DNA of 64,000 nt from Pandoraea vervacti. GTDB taxonomy: Bacteria; Pseudomonadota; Gammaproteobacteria; Burkholderiales; Burkholderiaceae. This document shows positions 41,783-50,879 of the stretch, in pieces; within the stretch, counting starts at the first letter, position 1, and each line of letters opens with the position of its first letter. The stretch lies in the NCBI RefSeq assembly GCF_000934605.2, contig NZ_CP010897.2, positions 682,001 through 746,000 on the forward strand. The letters run 5' to 3'. The position numbers were made by a program, and so were the translations under genes. The notes below the pieces were generated by a model that did not search any database, was not told where the DNA came from, and was given only the letters and a program-made list of their open reading frames with translations.

Positions 41783-42427
41783 TCAGGCGAGCGGCGGGCG
41801 TTGCATGGCAAGCCACTCCTGCACCGCAGGGTGCTGGAACTGACGACGGGCGTATTCGGCAAGATTCTGCGGCACCACGTCGTCGTTGTACACGAGACGG
41901 TTGAGCATGACGGCGAGATCGACGTCCGCGATACACCACTTGTCGAACAGCGACATGCGACCGTCCGGCAACAGGCTCTGTGCGATGGCGATGAGCTTGT
42001 TCGCGGCAGCGTAACCGGCATCGGTCAGCGGCTTGCCGGACGGACGGTAGAAGATGACCTGCGTCGAACGGTCTTCACGCAGGGCGCCCAGATCACTGCG
42101 CAGCCAGGCCTGCACCTGGCGCGCTCGCGCGTGTTCGCGCACGTCGGCCGGATACACGGGAACGTCCGGCGAAATCGCTTCGAGATATTCATCGATCGCC
42201 GACGATTCGGACAACGTGAAATCGCCATGCACGAGCGTTGGCACACGACGCGTGATCGACAGGTCGGCAAAGCCGCTTTCGTGATGGGCGCCCTGATCGA
42301 GGTCGACGGTGCGCAGATCGAACGGAATCCCTTTCTCGCGCAACGTGACGAAAACCGACAGTGCATAAGGGCTGGTGAACTGTGCGTCGACGTAGAGCGT
42401 GAACGATGCGGGGGCAGCGGCTGACAC
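41783..42427 (-). CDS. Glutathione S-transferase (YfcF-like)
   Basis: A 214-residue cytosolic GST. The N-terminal thioredoxin fold starts FTLYVDAQFTSPYALSVFVT and has the cis-proline RRVPTLVHGDF and glutathione-contact SESSAIDEYLE; an all-helical domain follows. The start is GTG 42427 with AAGGAG seven bases upstream; the frame is open further upstream without a better start. It is divergent from a LysR gene with a perfect inverted repeat between them. Substrate unknown. Confidence 0.88.
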   Translation of the reverse strand: MSAAAPASFTLYVDAQFTSPYALSVFVTLREKGIPFDLRTVDLDQGAHHESGFADLSITRRVPTLVHGDFTLSESSAIDEYLEAISPDVPVYPADVREHARARQVQAWLRSDLGALREDRSTQVIFYRPSGKPLTDAGYAAANKLIAIAQSLLPDGRMSLFDKWCIADVDLAVMLNRLVYNDDVVPQNLAEYARRQFQHPAVQEWLAMQRPPLA

Positions 42428-42563
42428 GGTGAACTCCTTTGGCGGAACATGCGGAAAAGATGCGAAGGCGAGGGTGCGAGGGCGAAGCGCGCAGGCGAAT
42501 GCCTCTCGGACGCCTATCTTGCCGCACCCGCGCGGTGATAAGCTACTGCACAAATCGATGGCA

Positions 42564-42586
42564 AGCTGTGATCTGGAATCACAGCT
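42564..42586. promoter_or_regulatory. LysR operator candidate between gst and lysR
   Basis: Perfect 9-base arms AGCTGTGAT / ATCACAGCT with a 5-base spacer, 57 bases before the LysR start and 137 bases before the GST start. It contains the T-N11-A pattern typical of LysR binding sites. Confidence 0.65.
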
Positions 42587-42642
42587 CATTGCCGCAGTAT
42601 GGCCTCCCGATCCGGCCCCAATTTCCGTTGTTTTCCCTGTCC

Positions 42643-43530
42643 ATGACGTCCGAGCACCGCGCCCGTCCTCCGCTGGCAAATCTGGAAACCGTCTGCCTGG
42701 TGGCACGCCACGGTTCGTTTACTGCTGCCGCCGAGGCGAGCGGTCTTACGCACGGCGCGATCAGTCGCCGGGTCGGGGCCGTGGAAAACTGGCTCGGCTG
42801 CGCCCTGTTCGAGCGTCACGGGCGAGGCGTCAGCCTGACGTGCGACGGGCAGCGCTTTCTGGGGCGCATCGAGCACGCGTTCGACGTCATCGATGCCGCC
42901 GCCGATCAGTGGCATCAGTCGCGCAAGGTGCCTGCCGTTCGGCTGAGCGTGGTGCCGTCGTTCGCCAAACTCTGGCTGCTGGAGCGGCTGCATTCGCTCC
43001 AGTCGGGCCAGCCGTTCATCGACATTCAGGTCACCACCGAACACCGCAATGCGGACGTGGGCGCGGGTGAAGTCGACATTGCGCTGCGCTACGGTCGCGG
43101 TGGCTGGGCGAGCGTCGATGCCGAGCCGCTGATGAGCGAGATGCTGTATCCGGTCGCGTCGCCGGAAATTGCACAGCGTGTGAAGGGCGCGAGTGCGTCC
43201 GAACTGCTGGCGATGCCGTTGGTGCACGACTCCGATCTGACGGGGTGGCGCGCGTGGTGCGGGGCGCAGGGCGTGTCGCTGCGTCCTCGCGCGCGCGATC
43301 GTCGCTTCGAAGACTATACGGTGGTGCTCGCGGCGGCCGAGGCGGGGTTGGGCATTGCGCTTGCGCGCGCGCCGCTCGCGCAGGACTGGATCGCTCGGAG
43401 TCGGCTCGTGCGACTGTCCGACGTGGAAGTCGAGTGTCCCTTGCGGTACCACATCGTGACGGCCAAACGCGAGAGGCGCCCGGAGGTGCTGGAAGTGATC
43501 GCGCGTCTGCACGCTAGCGCGCGCACGTAA
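42643..43530 (+). CDS. LysR-family transcriptional regulator
   Basis: A 295-residue LysR regulator. HTH at about residues 12-65 (NLETVCLVARHGSFTAAAEASG, VENWLGCALFERHGRGVSLT) and effector domain (KVPAVRLSVVPSFAKLWLLERL) of the GcvA-like type. ATG 42643 gives the usual LysR length. Divergent from the GST gene across a strong inverted repeat, so it probably controls the GST and itself. Confidence 0.9.
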   Translation: MTSEHRARPPLANLETVCLVARHGSFTAAAEASGLTHGAISRRVGAVENWLGCALFERHGRGVSLTCDGQRFLGRIEHAFDVIDAAADQWHQSRKVPAVRLSVVPSFAKLWLLERLHSLQSGQPFIDIQVTTEHRNADVGAGEVDIALRYGRGGWASVDAEPLMSEMLYPVASPEIAQRVKGASASELLAMPLVHDSDLTGWRAWCGAQGVSLRPRARDRRFEDYTVVLAAAEAGLGIALARAPLAQDWIARSRLVRLSDVEVECPLRYHIVTAKRERRPEVLEVIARLHASART

Positions 43531-43636
43531 ATACCATGATCGCGACATCGCGCAGGGGCGGGGTTTCCCGCACTGCGCGCGTTGCGGCCCGTTGCCTAAA
43601 ATGCGGGACGTTTTTGGCAGAACTGCACGGCTGGGG

Positions 43637-44557
43637 ATGAACTTACGCTCGCTCGATCTGAATCTGTTGCTCGTGTTCGAGTCGTTGCTGCGCACGCGCA
43701 GCACGACGGTTACGGCCGAGGAACTTAACCTCACGCAGTCGGCGGTGAGCAATGCGCTCAAGCGACTGCGGCTGGCGTTCGGCGATCCACTGTTCGTGAA
43801 GACACCGCAGGGCATGCTCCCCACCGAGCTCGCCACCTCGCTGGCGTCGCCGGTCACCGAAGGGCTCGGGTTGATCCGGGGCGCCATCGAAGCGCCGCAG
43901 GACTTCGTTCCCGCCAGGGCGCAACGCACCTTCCGCCTGTATCTGAGCGACATCGGGCAGTTGATCTTCATGCCTAAACTCATGGCCACGCTGGCGGTGC
44001 AGGCGCCGGGCGTGCGCATCGTGACGGTCGACACCACCCCGCGTGAAGCGCAAAGCGCCATGGCGATGGGCGACATCGATCTCACCCTCGGGCTGTTCAC
44101 GCGGTTCTCGTCGGGCTTTCATCAGCAACGGCTGTTTCGCGAGCATTACGTCGCGCTCGTGCGCGACGGGCATCCGACGATCCATGGCGAACTGACGGTC
44201 GAGAACTTCCGCAATGCCGCGCACGCGGTCTATCGTCCGACCGCCGGCCACCACGACGTATTCGAGACGGCGGTCGAGCAGTGGTTTGCCCGCTCGGGGC
44301 ACCAGCGCCATGTGGCGCTGCGCATGGCGCATTCCATGGGGCTCTCCGCACTCATTGCCGCAAGCGATCTAGTGGTGTGCGTGCCGACGCGGCTGGGCCG
44401 CGCGCTGAGCGCCAACGCCGACCTGCAAACGTACGCGCTGCCGTTCGAGAGTCCCGAGTTCGACATCTCGCAACTCTGGCACGAGCGCTTTCACACCGAC
44501 GCCGGCCATCGCTGGCTGCGCAACACGATCTTTCATTTGTTCCACGGCGAAGACTGA
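43637..44557 (+). CDS. LysR-family transcriptional regulator (NodD/LinR-like)
   Basis: A 306-residue LysR protein beginning MNLRSLDLNLLLVFESLL, typical of regulators of aromatic catabolism. HTH about 5-65 (VTAEELNLTQSAVSNALKRL, FGDPLFVKTPQGMLPT). The start at ATG 43637 is chosen over an upstream ATG because of that conserved N-terminus. It precedes the VOC dioxygenase-aldolase-transporter-porin block in the same direction and likely regulates it, with an inverted repeat at 44677-44697 as a candidate site. Confidence 0.9.
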   Translation: MNLRSLDLNLLLVFESLLRTRSTTVTAEELNLTQSAVSNALKRLRLAFGDPLFVKTPQGMLPTELATSLASPVTEGLGLIRGAIEAPQDFVPARAQRTFRLYLSDIGQLIFMPKLMATLAVQAPGVRIVTVDTTPREAQSAMAMGDIDLTLGLFTRFSSGFHQQRLFREHYVALVRDGHPTIHGELTVENFRNAAHAVYRPTAGHHDVFETAVEQWFARSGHQRHVALRMAHSMGLSALIAASDLVVCVPTRLGRALSANADLQTYALPFESPEFDISQLWHERFHTDAGHRWLRNTIFHLFHGED

Positions 44558-44676
44558 GCCGCGAGCCAGCACGCAGGACGTCGAGCGCCTTCACCCTCGC
44601 CCCCCGCCGCGCCGGAGTGTCTTGTCCCTTGCCTCGACAGCGCGCGCATCCCCCAATGCTGCACACCCAATTCACA

Positions 44677-44697
44677 GCGTAAATACCGGACATTTAC
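44677..44697. promoter_or_regulatory. Inverted repeat upstream of the VOC dioxygenase
   Basis: CGTAAAT-N7-ATTTACG, perfect 7-base arms, about 120 bases before the dioxygenase start and after the LysR stop. Position and symmetry fit a LysR binding site for the aromatic block. Confidence 0.5.
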
Positions 44698-44817
44698 GTA
44701 ATTTGTTGGCGTCATGCGGCGCGCATCCTTATCGTATCCCTCACAAGACTGACGTCGTCGAACCGACGTCGCCGGACGCCAGTCCGGGACATGAACAACA
44801 TCCGCAGGAGACAAGCG

Positions 44818-45681
44818 GTGATCAATCTGCACGACATTCGTTATGTGCGGCTGGGCACGCGCGACCTCGAAGGTGCCACACGCTATGCGCGCACCATTCT
44901 CGGGTTGCAGGAAGTGCGTCGCGAGGCCGGTTGCGTATTCCTTCGCAGCGACAGCCGCGACCATTCGGTGTGCTACTTCGAAGGCGACCCCACGGACCAC
45001 ACGGTGGCGTTCGACATCGCGAGCGATGCGCATTTCGATGCAGCTGCTGCGCAACTCGAAGCGATGCACATCGCATTTCGTCGCGGCACGCGCGACGAAG
45101 CTGACATGCGTCGCGTGGCTGACTTCCTCACGTTCCGCGATCCCACGGGCAACCAGATCGAACTCGTGCTGCGCGCTGCCCAGACCGGTCGCGGCTATCA
45201 CGGCGAGCGCGACGCGGGCATAGACTCGTTCAGTCACGTTGGGCTGTGTACCACCGACGCGCGCCGCGACGAAGCGTTCTGGACCAGCGTATGCAACGCC
45301 CGGGTGTCGGACCGTATCGGCGACGCACCGTTGCTGCGCATCGACGACGTGCATCACAAGATCGCGCTGTTTCCGGCCAAACGCGCGGGCATCCAGCATG
45401 TGAACTTTCAGGTCAACGGCATCGATGACCTGATGCGGTCGTGGTACTTCCTGCGCGAGCAGGGCGTGCCCATTCGCTTCGGTCCGGGGCGTCATCCGAC
45501 GTCGCATGCGATGTTCCTGTACTTCGCCGGTCCGGACGGCATGGTCTACGAGTACTCGACCGGCGTGCGCAAGATCGCGCCGCAGGACGAGGCGACGTAC
45601 GTGCCGCGCCAGTTCCCGTTCGATCCGACCGGATTCTGCATGTGGGGCGCCAAGCCCGAGATTCCCGAGTTTTCGTCCTGA
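44818..45681 (+). CDS. VOC-family extradiol ring-cleavage dioxygenase
   Basis: A 287-residue two-domain type I extradiol dioxygenase-like protein. The Fe(II)-binding triad in the second domain is intact: His140 (FSHVGL), His194 (IQHVNF) and Glu245 (VYEYST), with a further His at DVHHKIAL. This supports real ring-cleavage chemistry on a catechol-like substrate. GTG 44818 is the preferred start (CAGGAGACAAGCG before it); an ATG at 44791 lacks a ribosome site. It is first in a run with an aldolase, an aromatic-acid transporter and a porin. Confidence 0.85.
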   Translation: MINLHDIRYVRLGTRDLEGATRYARTILGLQEVRREAGCVFLRSDSRDHSVCYFEGDPTDHTVAFDIASDAHFDAAAAQLEAMHIAFRRGTRDEADMRRVADFLTFRDPTGNQIELVLRAAQTGRGYHGERDAGIDSFSHVGLCTTDARRDEAFWTSVCNARVSDRIGDAPLLRIDDVHHKIALFPAKRAGIQHVNFQVNGIDDLMRSWYFLREQGVPIRFGPGRHPTSHAMFLYFAGPDGMVYEYSTGVRKIAPQDEATYVPRQFPFDPTGFCMWGAKPEIPEFSS

Positions 45682-45700
45682 CATGGCCGGCGGTATCCCC

Positions 45701-46480
45701 ATGACTCACACTACGCTTCCCACCGCCGGCATGCCGAGTATCGCCAGCGTCGCCGCACTCGACCGCGCAGTGCGCGTGGCCGCGCGAACGCTGGCGCGCG
45801 CCGGACTCGCACACGCGTATGGCCATTGCAGCGCGCGAATCGACGACGCTCACTTCGTCGTCTGTGCCGCACGTCCGATGGGACTGATCGGTGTCGGCGA
45901 GACGGGTACTGTCGTGCCCATCGACGGCCCGCTGCCTGAGGGCGTGTTGGGCGAAGTGCGCCTGCATCAGCAGATTTACCGCGCGCGTCCGGAGATCGGC
46001 GCAGTCGCGCGAACGATGCCGTCCAAAACGATGTCGCTCTCGACGCTGCGCCGCACGCCGCGCGCGCTGCATGGGCCGGGCACCTATTTCGCACCGGGCG
46101 TGCCGCTGTGGGACGACCCGCAATTGATCCGCTCGGACGAACAGGCGGCGGCGGTCGTTGCGTGCATGGGCACGAACGCTGCCGTTGTCATGCGTGGCAA
46201 TGGCGCCGTCGTCGCTGCCGACACGCTCGAAGCGATGGTCGCCCTCACCTGGTATCTGGAAGACGCCGCACGCGTCGATCTCGACGTGCTCGCGCTCGAA
46301 GGGAGGTTCACGGCAGCGGTGCTCGACGACGCGCAATGCCGCGCGCGGGCCACGCGCTCGGGCCGGATCATCGAGCGGATGTGGGAGTACCTGTCGGCAG
46401 GGGATCCGGAGTTGTCCGGTGCTCATGTTGCCTGTGCCGCCCACGCCACCCGAGCCGCCAACGTGCCGTCAACGTCATGA
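45701..46480 (+). CDS. Class II aldolase/adducin-family protein
   Basis: A 259-residue protein with a class II aldolase fold: AGLAHAYGHCSARIDDAHFVV, HQQIYRARPEIGAVA and LHGPGTYF. Canonical metal histidines are partly replaced (no clear H-x-H in the second metal loop), so it may be a decarboxylase or a hydroxyketone aldolase rather than a sugar-phosphate aldolase. The start could be 45683 or 45701; neither has a strong Shine-Dalgarno, and close spacing to the dioxygenase stop suggests coupling. Exact reaction unknown. Confidence 0.75.
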   Translation: MTHTTLPTAGMPSIASVAALDRAVRVAARTLARAGLAHAYGHCSARIDDAHFVVCAARPMGLIGVGETGTVVPIDGPLPEGVLGEVRLHQQIYRARPEIGAVARTMPSKTMSLSTLRRTPRALHGPGTYFAPGVPLWDDPQLIRSDEQAAAVVACMGTNAAVVMRGNGAVVAADTLEAMVALTWYLEDAARVDLDVLALEGRFTAAVLDDAQCRARATRSGRIIERMWEYLSAGDPELSGAHVACAAHATRAANVPSTS

Positions 46481-46644
46481 GCGCTGCCAGCGTCACGCGC
46501 GCGGGGCGCCGCGCGCCCATCACCCGAAGGTTCTCGATGTAATCGCCCCCAACCGGCGGCGGCGTCGACATAGAGCGTCGTGCACCGACACAGACGCCAC
46601 GACCCGTCGCTCAGTCTGCGGTAGTTGCCGCACAGGAGACAGAC

Positions 46645-47997
46645 ATGGAAATATCCGCTTTGATGAATCGCAGGGGCATCACGCCATTTCAGTGGCGCGT
46701 GATTGCCCTGTGCTTTCTCATCGTCACATTGGACGGCTTCGATACCGCCGCGATCGGTTACCTCGCGCCGGCGATCCGCAGCGAGTGGGCGATGGCGACG
46801 ACGAGTCTCGGCACGGTGTTCGGTGCAGGCCTCGGCGGCCTGATGCTCGGTTGCTTCATCTTCGGCCCGCTCGCGGACCGTATCGGGCGCAAGCGCGTGC
46901 TGATCCTCTCCGTGGTGCTGTTCGCGCTGGGCAGCATTGCCTCGGCGTTCGTCCATAGCCCGACGGAGCTTGCCGTGCTGCGCTTCATCACCGGTATCGG
47001 GCTGGGTGGCGCGATGCCCAACGCCATCACGCTCAGCTCGGAATACTGCGCCGAGCGCATGCGTTCGCTGCTCGTCACGGCCACCTTCTGCGGCTTTACG
47101 CTCGGATTCGCCATCGGCGGAGAGATCGTCGCGCAAACGTTGCCGCATATCGGCTGGCGTGGCGTGCTGATCGCCGGTGGTGTGGTGCCGCTGCTCGTCG
47201 TGCCGGTGCTGATGCGCTGGCTGCCGGAATCGATGCGCTATCTCGCAGCGCGCGGCGACCGTGCGGACCAGTTACTGGATATTGCGCGCCACATCGATCC
47301 GACGCTCACACGTATCGATCCGGAAGTCGCACCGGCCGGTGCGGCAAGTTCGGCGGTGGGGGGCCTGTTCACGCGCCGCTATGTGGTGGGCACGATGCTG
47401 CTCTGGGCGACGTATTTCTGCACGTTGTGCGCGTTCTACCTGCTCACCAGCTGGCTGCCGCTGGTCGTCAAGGACTCGGGCTATACGCTCGCGCAAGCGG
47501 CACGTATCGGCGCGATGCTGCCGCTCGGCGGCACGGTGGGCGCGGTGCTGATCGGTTTTGCCATGGACCGCACGAGTCCGTACCGTGTGCTCGCGGCGTC
47601 GTATGTCATGGCCGGCATTGCGCTGTGCGTGCTGGGTTCGGTGACGCATCAGGCGGGCTGGCTGATGATCGTCGTCTTCCTCGCGGGCTTTGGTGTTGCG
47701 GGTTCGCAGACCGGCGCCAATGCGTTGACGGCGGCCTACTACCCGACGGCCTCGCGCGCGACCGGGGTAGCGTGGGCGCTGGGGGTGGGCCGTCTCGGTT
47801 CCATCCTCGGTTCGAGCCTCGGCGGCGTGCTGATCGCCACGGCGTCGAGCACGGCTCAGGCGTTCCAGATCGTGGCCATTCCGGCTTTCCTCGCGGCGGG
47901 TCTCATGCTGGTCATGCGTCGCCGCGTGGCACGTAGCGGATCGCTCGCGCCACCGGCGAGCACGCCGCCGACGAACCCGGCGACGGGCCGCGTCTGA
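46645..47997 (+). CDS. MFS transporter, aromatic acid:H+ symporter (AAHS) family
   Basis: A 450-residue inner-membrane importer. The AAHS motif DGFDTAAIGYLAPAI is in helix 1, the loop motif GPLADRIGRKRVLI follows, and ITGIGLGGAMPNAITLSSEY is typical of PcaK-like transporters. Twelve helices fit. It follows the aldolase by 164 bases and precedes a porin, giving an outer- plus inner-membrane route for an aromatic acid. Confidence 0.9.
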   Translation: MEISALMNRRGITPFQWRVIALCFLIVTLDGFDTAAIGYLAPAIRSEWAMATTSLGTVFGAGLGGLMLGCFIFGPLADRIGRKRVLILSVVLFALGSIASAFVHSPTELAVLRFITGIGLGGAMPNAITLSSEYCAERMRSLLVTATFCGFTLGFAIGGEIVAQTLPHIGWRGVLIAGGVVPLLVVPVLMRWLPESMRYLAARGDRADQLLDIARHIDPTLTRIDPEVAPAGAASSAVGGLFTRRYVVGTMLLWATYFCTLCAFYLLTSWLPLVVKDSGYTLAQAARIGAMLPLGGTVGAVLIGFAMDRTSPYRVLAASYVMAGIALCVLGSVTHQAGWLMIVVFLAGFGVAGSQTGANALTAAYYPTASRATGVAWALGVGRLGSILGSSLGGVLIATASSTAQAFQIVAIPAFLAAGLMLVMRRRVARSGSLAPPASTPPTNPATGRV

Positions 47998-48134
47998 AAC
48001 GCGTACGAGGGCGAAGACCAGCCTCTCGCCCATGAAGTACCCGCCGCAGGGTTCGTCCCCCGACGGCCATGCGGCGGCGCTGCAAACTGACCGGCACAGG
48101 TCAGGCCACCACAAGCATCTTCGGAGACATCACC

Positions 48135-49277
48135 GTGATCCACAAGGGACTGCCTGCGCTCGCGCTGGCTGCCGGCCTCGCATTGGCCACCACTTCCGCC
48201 TCGGCCCAGAGCGTGACGCTCTACGGCATTCTCGATACCGGCGTCGAATATATCTCGCACGCCGGCCCCAACAACAGTTCGCTCGTGCGCATGCCCGCCA
48301 ACACGGGGTCATTGCCGTCGCGCTGGGGCTTGCGCGGAGACGAAGATCTCGGCGGCGGTCTGCACGCGTTGTTCACGCTCGAGAACGGCTTCAACGTACG
48401 TGCGGGCGACCTGAATCAGGGCGGACGCCTGTTCGGCCGTCAGGCATGGGTCGGATTGTCGAACCAGTACGGCACGCTGTCGTTCGGCCGCCAGTATTCG
48501 ATGACGTTCTGGGTCATGGCGGACGCGGACATTCTCGGGCCCGATCTTTACGGCAGCGGCTCGCTCGACAGCTACATTCCCAACGCGCGCAGCGACAACA
48601 CGGTCGCATACAAGGGCGTGTTTCAGGGCCTGACCGTTGGCGCGACGTACTCGTTCGGTCGCGACAGCGGCGGCGCCGGCAACTCGCCGGGGCAGGGCAC
48701 CTGTGCGGGACAGACGCCGGGACAGATGACCGCGTGCCGTCAGATCTCGGCAATGCTCAAGTACGACACGGCATGGTTCGGCGTGGCGGGCGCATGGGAC
48801 GAGCAGCGCGGCGGTGCCGGGGCGGCGGCGAGTTTCTTCAACGGCGCGGCGGCGGTGCCGCTCACGAGTTCATCGGACAAGGACACGCGCTGGCAACTGA
48901 ACGGCTATGTGAAGGGCGGCAACTGGAAGGCGGGGGCTGGCTGGCTGGGTCGTCGCGTACAGACGGCGTCGGCTGCCGTGGCAGATGTGAACTCCGACAT
49001 GTTCTACCTCGGCGCGCTGTATCAGTTCACGCCGACGTTTGCCGTCGACGGCGAGGTCTTTCGGATGCTCAACTCGCGTCAGAACGCCCGAGCGACGATG
49101 GCGACCCTGCGCGGCACGTATTTCCTCTCGAAGCGCACGGCCGTGTATGCCCAGCTTGCCTGGCTGGGTAACAGCGAGCACGCCGCATATTCCGTGAGCT
49201 CGGGCGGTGCGGGCGGCTCACCGACCCCGGGCACGAGTCAGTTGGGCGTGAACGTGGGCATGCGTCACACGTTCTGA
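48135..49277 (+). CDS. Gram-negative outer-membrane porin
   Basis: A 380-residue trimeric-type porin of the Burkholderia OpcP/Omp38 group. A signal peptide (about residues 1-21, ending ASA-Q) precedes SVTLYGILDTGVEYISHAG and the strand/loop pattern SRWGLRGDEDLGGGLHALFTLE, and the protein ends in the obligatory aromatic residue (VGMRHTF). The start is GTG 48135 with GGAGA upstream. It ends the aromatic block and is followed by a strong terminator. Confidence 0.92.
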   Translation: MIHKGLPALALAAGLALATTSASAQSVTLYGILDTGVEYISHAGPNNSSLVRMPANTGSLPSRWGLRGDEDLGGGLHALFTLENGFNVRAGDLNQGGRLFGRQAWVGLSNQYGTLSFGRQYSMTFWVMADADILGPDLYGSGSLDSYIPNARSDNTVAYKGVFQGLTVGATYSFGRDSGGAGNSPGQGTCAGQTPGQMTACRQISAMLKYDTAWFGVAGAWDEQRGGAGAAASFFNGAAAVPLTSSSDKDTRWQLNGYVKGGNWKAGAGWLGRRVQTASAAVADVNSDMFYLGALYQFTPTFAVDGEVFRMLNSRQNARATMATLRGTYFLSKRTAVYAQLAWLGNSEHAAYSVSSGGAGGSPTPGTSQLGVNVGMRHTF

Positions 49278-49310
49278 AGTTCCGACCGAGTAGCGGGACA
49301 AGGAAGGAAA

Positions 49311-49344
49311 AACGGCGCACCGGTGAGTCCGGTGCGCCGTTTTT
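49311..49344. terminator. Bidirectional rho-independent terminator after the porin
   Basis: Perfect 13-base stem AACGGCGCACCGG / CCGGTGCGCCGTT with a 5-base loop, followed by a T-tract on the plus strand and preceded by an A-tract that serves the minus strand. It separates the porin from the convergent aldo/keto reductase. Confidence 0.9.
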
Positions 49345-49370
49345 CATGGGTGACGTTTCAACAGTTCACA

Positions 49371-50420
49371 TCACAGCAGACCGGCTTCGGCGAGTTGTGC
49401 GCGACGCGGGTCACCCTGACGCGAGAGCATCCAGCCCGGGTACTCGCTCGGCAACGCGCTGGCCGCATTGATCGCCGACAATTCGCGTTCGTTGAGCGTC
49501 ACGCGTGTGGCGGCGATGTTGTCGTCGAGCTGATCGGCACGCTTCGCCCCGATGATAACGGTCGAGACGACCGGTTGCGCGAGCAGCCAGGCCAGCGCGA
49601 TCTGCGCCACGGAAACGCCTTTCTCGGCTGCGATGCCGCGCATCACGTCGATCACGTCGTAGGCGCGCTCGACATTGACCGGCGGGAAGTCGAAGGTCTG
49701 GCGGCGTGCGCCGTTTTCCGATTGACCGTCACGCGTGTACTTGCCGGAGAGCAGGCCGCCTGCGAGCGGGCTCCACACCATCAGACCCACATTCTCGCTG
49801 CGCAACATCGGCACGATTTCGCGTTCGAGATCGCGTCCCGCGACCGTGTAGTACGCCTGAAGCGAGGCGAAGCTCGCGAGATTCAGGCGTGCCGAAATGC
49901 CCAGCGCCTTCGTGATCTGCCATGCCGCCCAGTTCGATACACCGATGTAGCGCACGTGGCCCTGACGCACCAGCGTGTCGAGTGCACTGAGCGTTTCCTC
50001 GATCGGCGTGGCCGGATCGAAGCCATGCACCTGATACAGATCGATGTGCTCGAGTTGGAGGCGTTTGAGGCTGGCTTTGACGCCGTCCATGATGTGATAA
50101 CGCGACAGGCCGCGCGAGTTGCTCGTTTGCGCGCCGGTGACACCGAAGACCTTGGTTGCCACGACCACGCTGTCGCGCGGCACCTTGAGGTTGCGCAGCG
50201 CCTGACCGGTGAGCGCTTCCGACTGGCCTTCCGAGTAGACGTCGGCGGTGTCGATGAAGTTGATGCCCGCGTCGAGCGCACGGCCAACGAGCGCGTCGAC
50301 GTCGTTCTGCTGCAATTGGCCGATCTTGCTCCAGAAGTCGCCCTGTCCGCTGAAGGTCATCGTGCCGAGGCACAGTTCCGAGACGAACAGGCCGGTGTTG
50401 CCGAGTTTGCGTTGTCGCAT
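49371..50420 (-). CDS. Aldo/keto reductase
   Basis: A 349-residue NADPH-dependent carbonyl reductase with a TIM barrel. The catalytic tetrad is visible: Asp and Tyr in FIDTADVYSEGQSE, the Lys in VVVATKVFG, and His in LYQVHGFDPATPIEETL. The C-terminal NADP-binding part is present (VSTVIIGAKRADQLDDN). Its family is the YajO/YghZ-like type that includes stress-inducible reductases. Divergent from an AraC-type regulator, which probably controls it. Confidence 0.92.
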   Translation of the reverse strand: MRQRKLGNTGLFVSELCLGTMTFSGQGDFWSKIGQLQQNDVDALVGRALDAGINFIDTADVYSEGQSEALTGQALRNLKVPRDSVVVATKVFGVTGAQTSNSRGLSRYHIMDGVKASLKRLQLEHIDLYQVHGFDPATPIEETLSALDTLVRQGHVRYIGVSNWAAWQITKALGISARLNLASFASLQAYYTVAGRDLEREIVPMLRSENVGLMVWSPLAGGLLSGKYTRDGQSENGARRQTFDFPPVNVERAYDVIDVMRGIAAEKGVSVAQIALAWLLAQPVVSTVIIGAKRADQLDDNIAATRVTLNERELSAINAASALPSEYPGWMLSRQGDPRRAQLAEAGLL

Positions 50421-50879
50421 TGCGTCGCTCCGTAGAAATTGCCGCCCGTCGCAGAAGACCGCCGGGAGGGTGGCGGCTTGCACGGGATGGGATGCATTAT
50501 GCGGCGCGGGGTATCGGGCAAGCAGTACCTGTTCCTGCACATTTTTTGCCTGATTCTGCAAGCCCGTGGTCGGCTTGCCGGGAACGCAAGCGCAAAAGCG
50601 AGAGAAAGCGTTGGCCGACAGGGAATTCGGGGGGGGATCGTGTCGCCGGGGTATCGCCGTCCGACGCCGGGTGTCTTCCGCATTTTTGTCGGATTCTCTG
50701 AATTTCATGCCTGATCGTGCCCATCTGATGGCGGAGAATCGGGCAAGTTCTCGCGACGAGCGTATGCTGTCGCGAATTGAGGGCGCGCAACGCGATTGCC
50801 GTCGTCCGTGCGCCCAAACGGATCAAACGGATCAAACAGATCAAGCGGATCAAGGGATCAAGGATCGAGGAACTTCGTC
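50421..50879. other. Intergenic region between the aldo/keto reductase and AraC genes
   Basis: 459 bases with several short open frames, none with gene-like composition or ribosome sites. The last part holds a 9-base tandem repeat (50821-50866) directly before the AraC start. Otherwise nothing recognisable. Confidence 0.5.
50821..50866. repeat. Five tandem 9-bp repeats before araC-type gene
   Basis: GATCAAACG, GATCAAACA, GATCAAGCG, then GATCAAGG and GATCAAG with short spacing changes. The array ends 14 bases before the regulator ATG and includes part of its leader; GATC is a possible Dam-methylation or slippage target. Confidence 0.7.
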
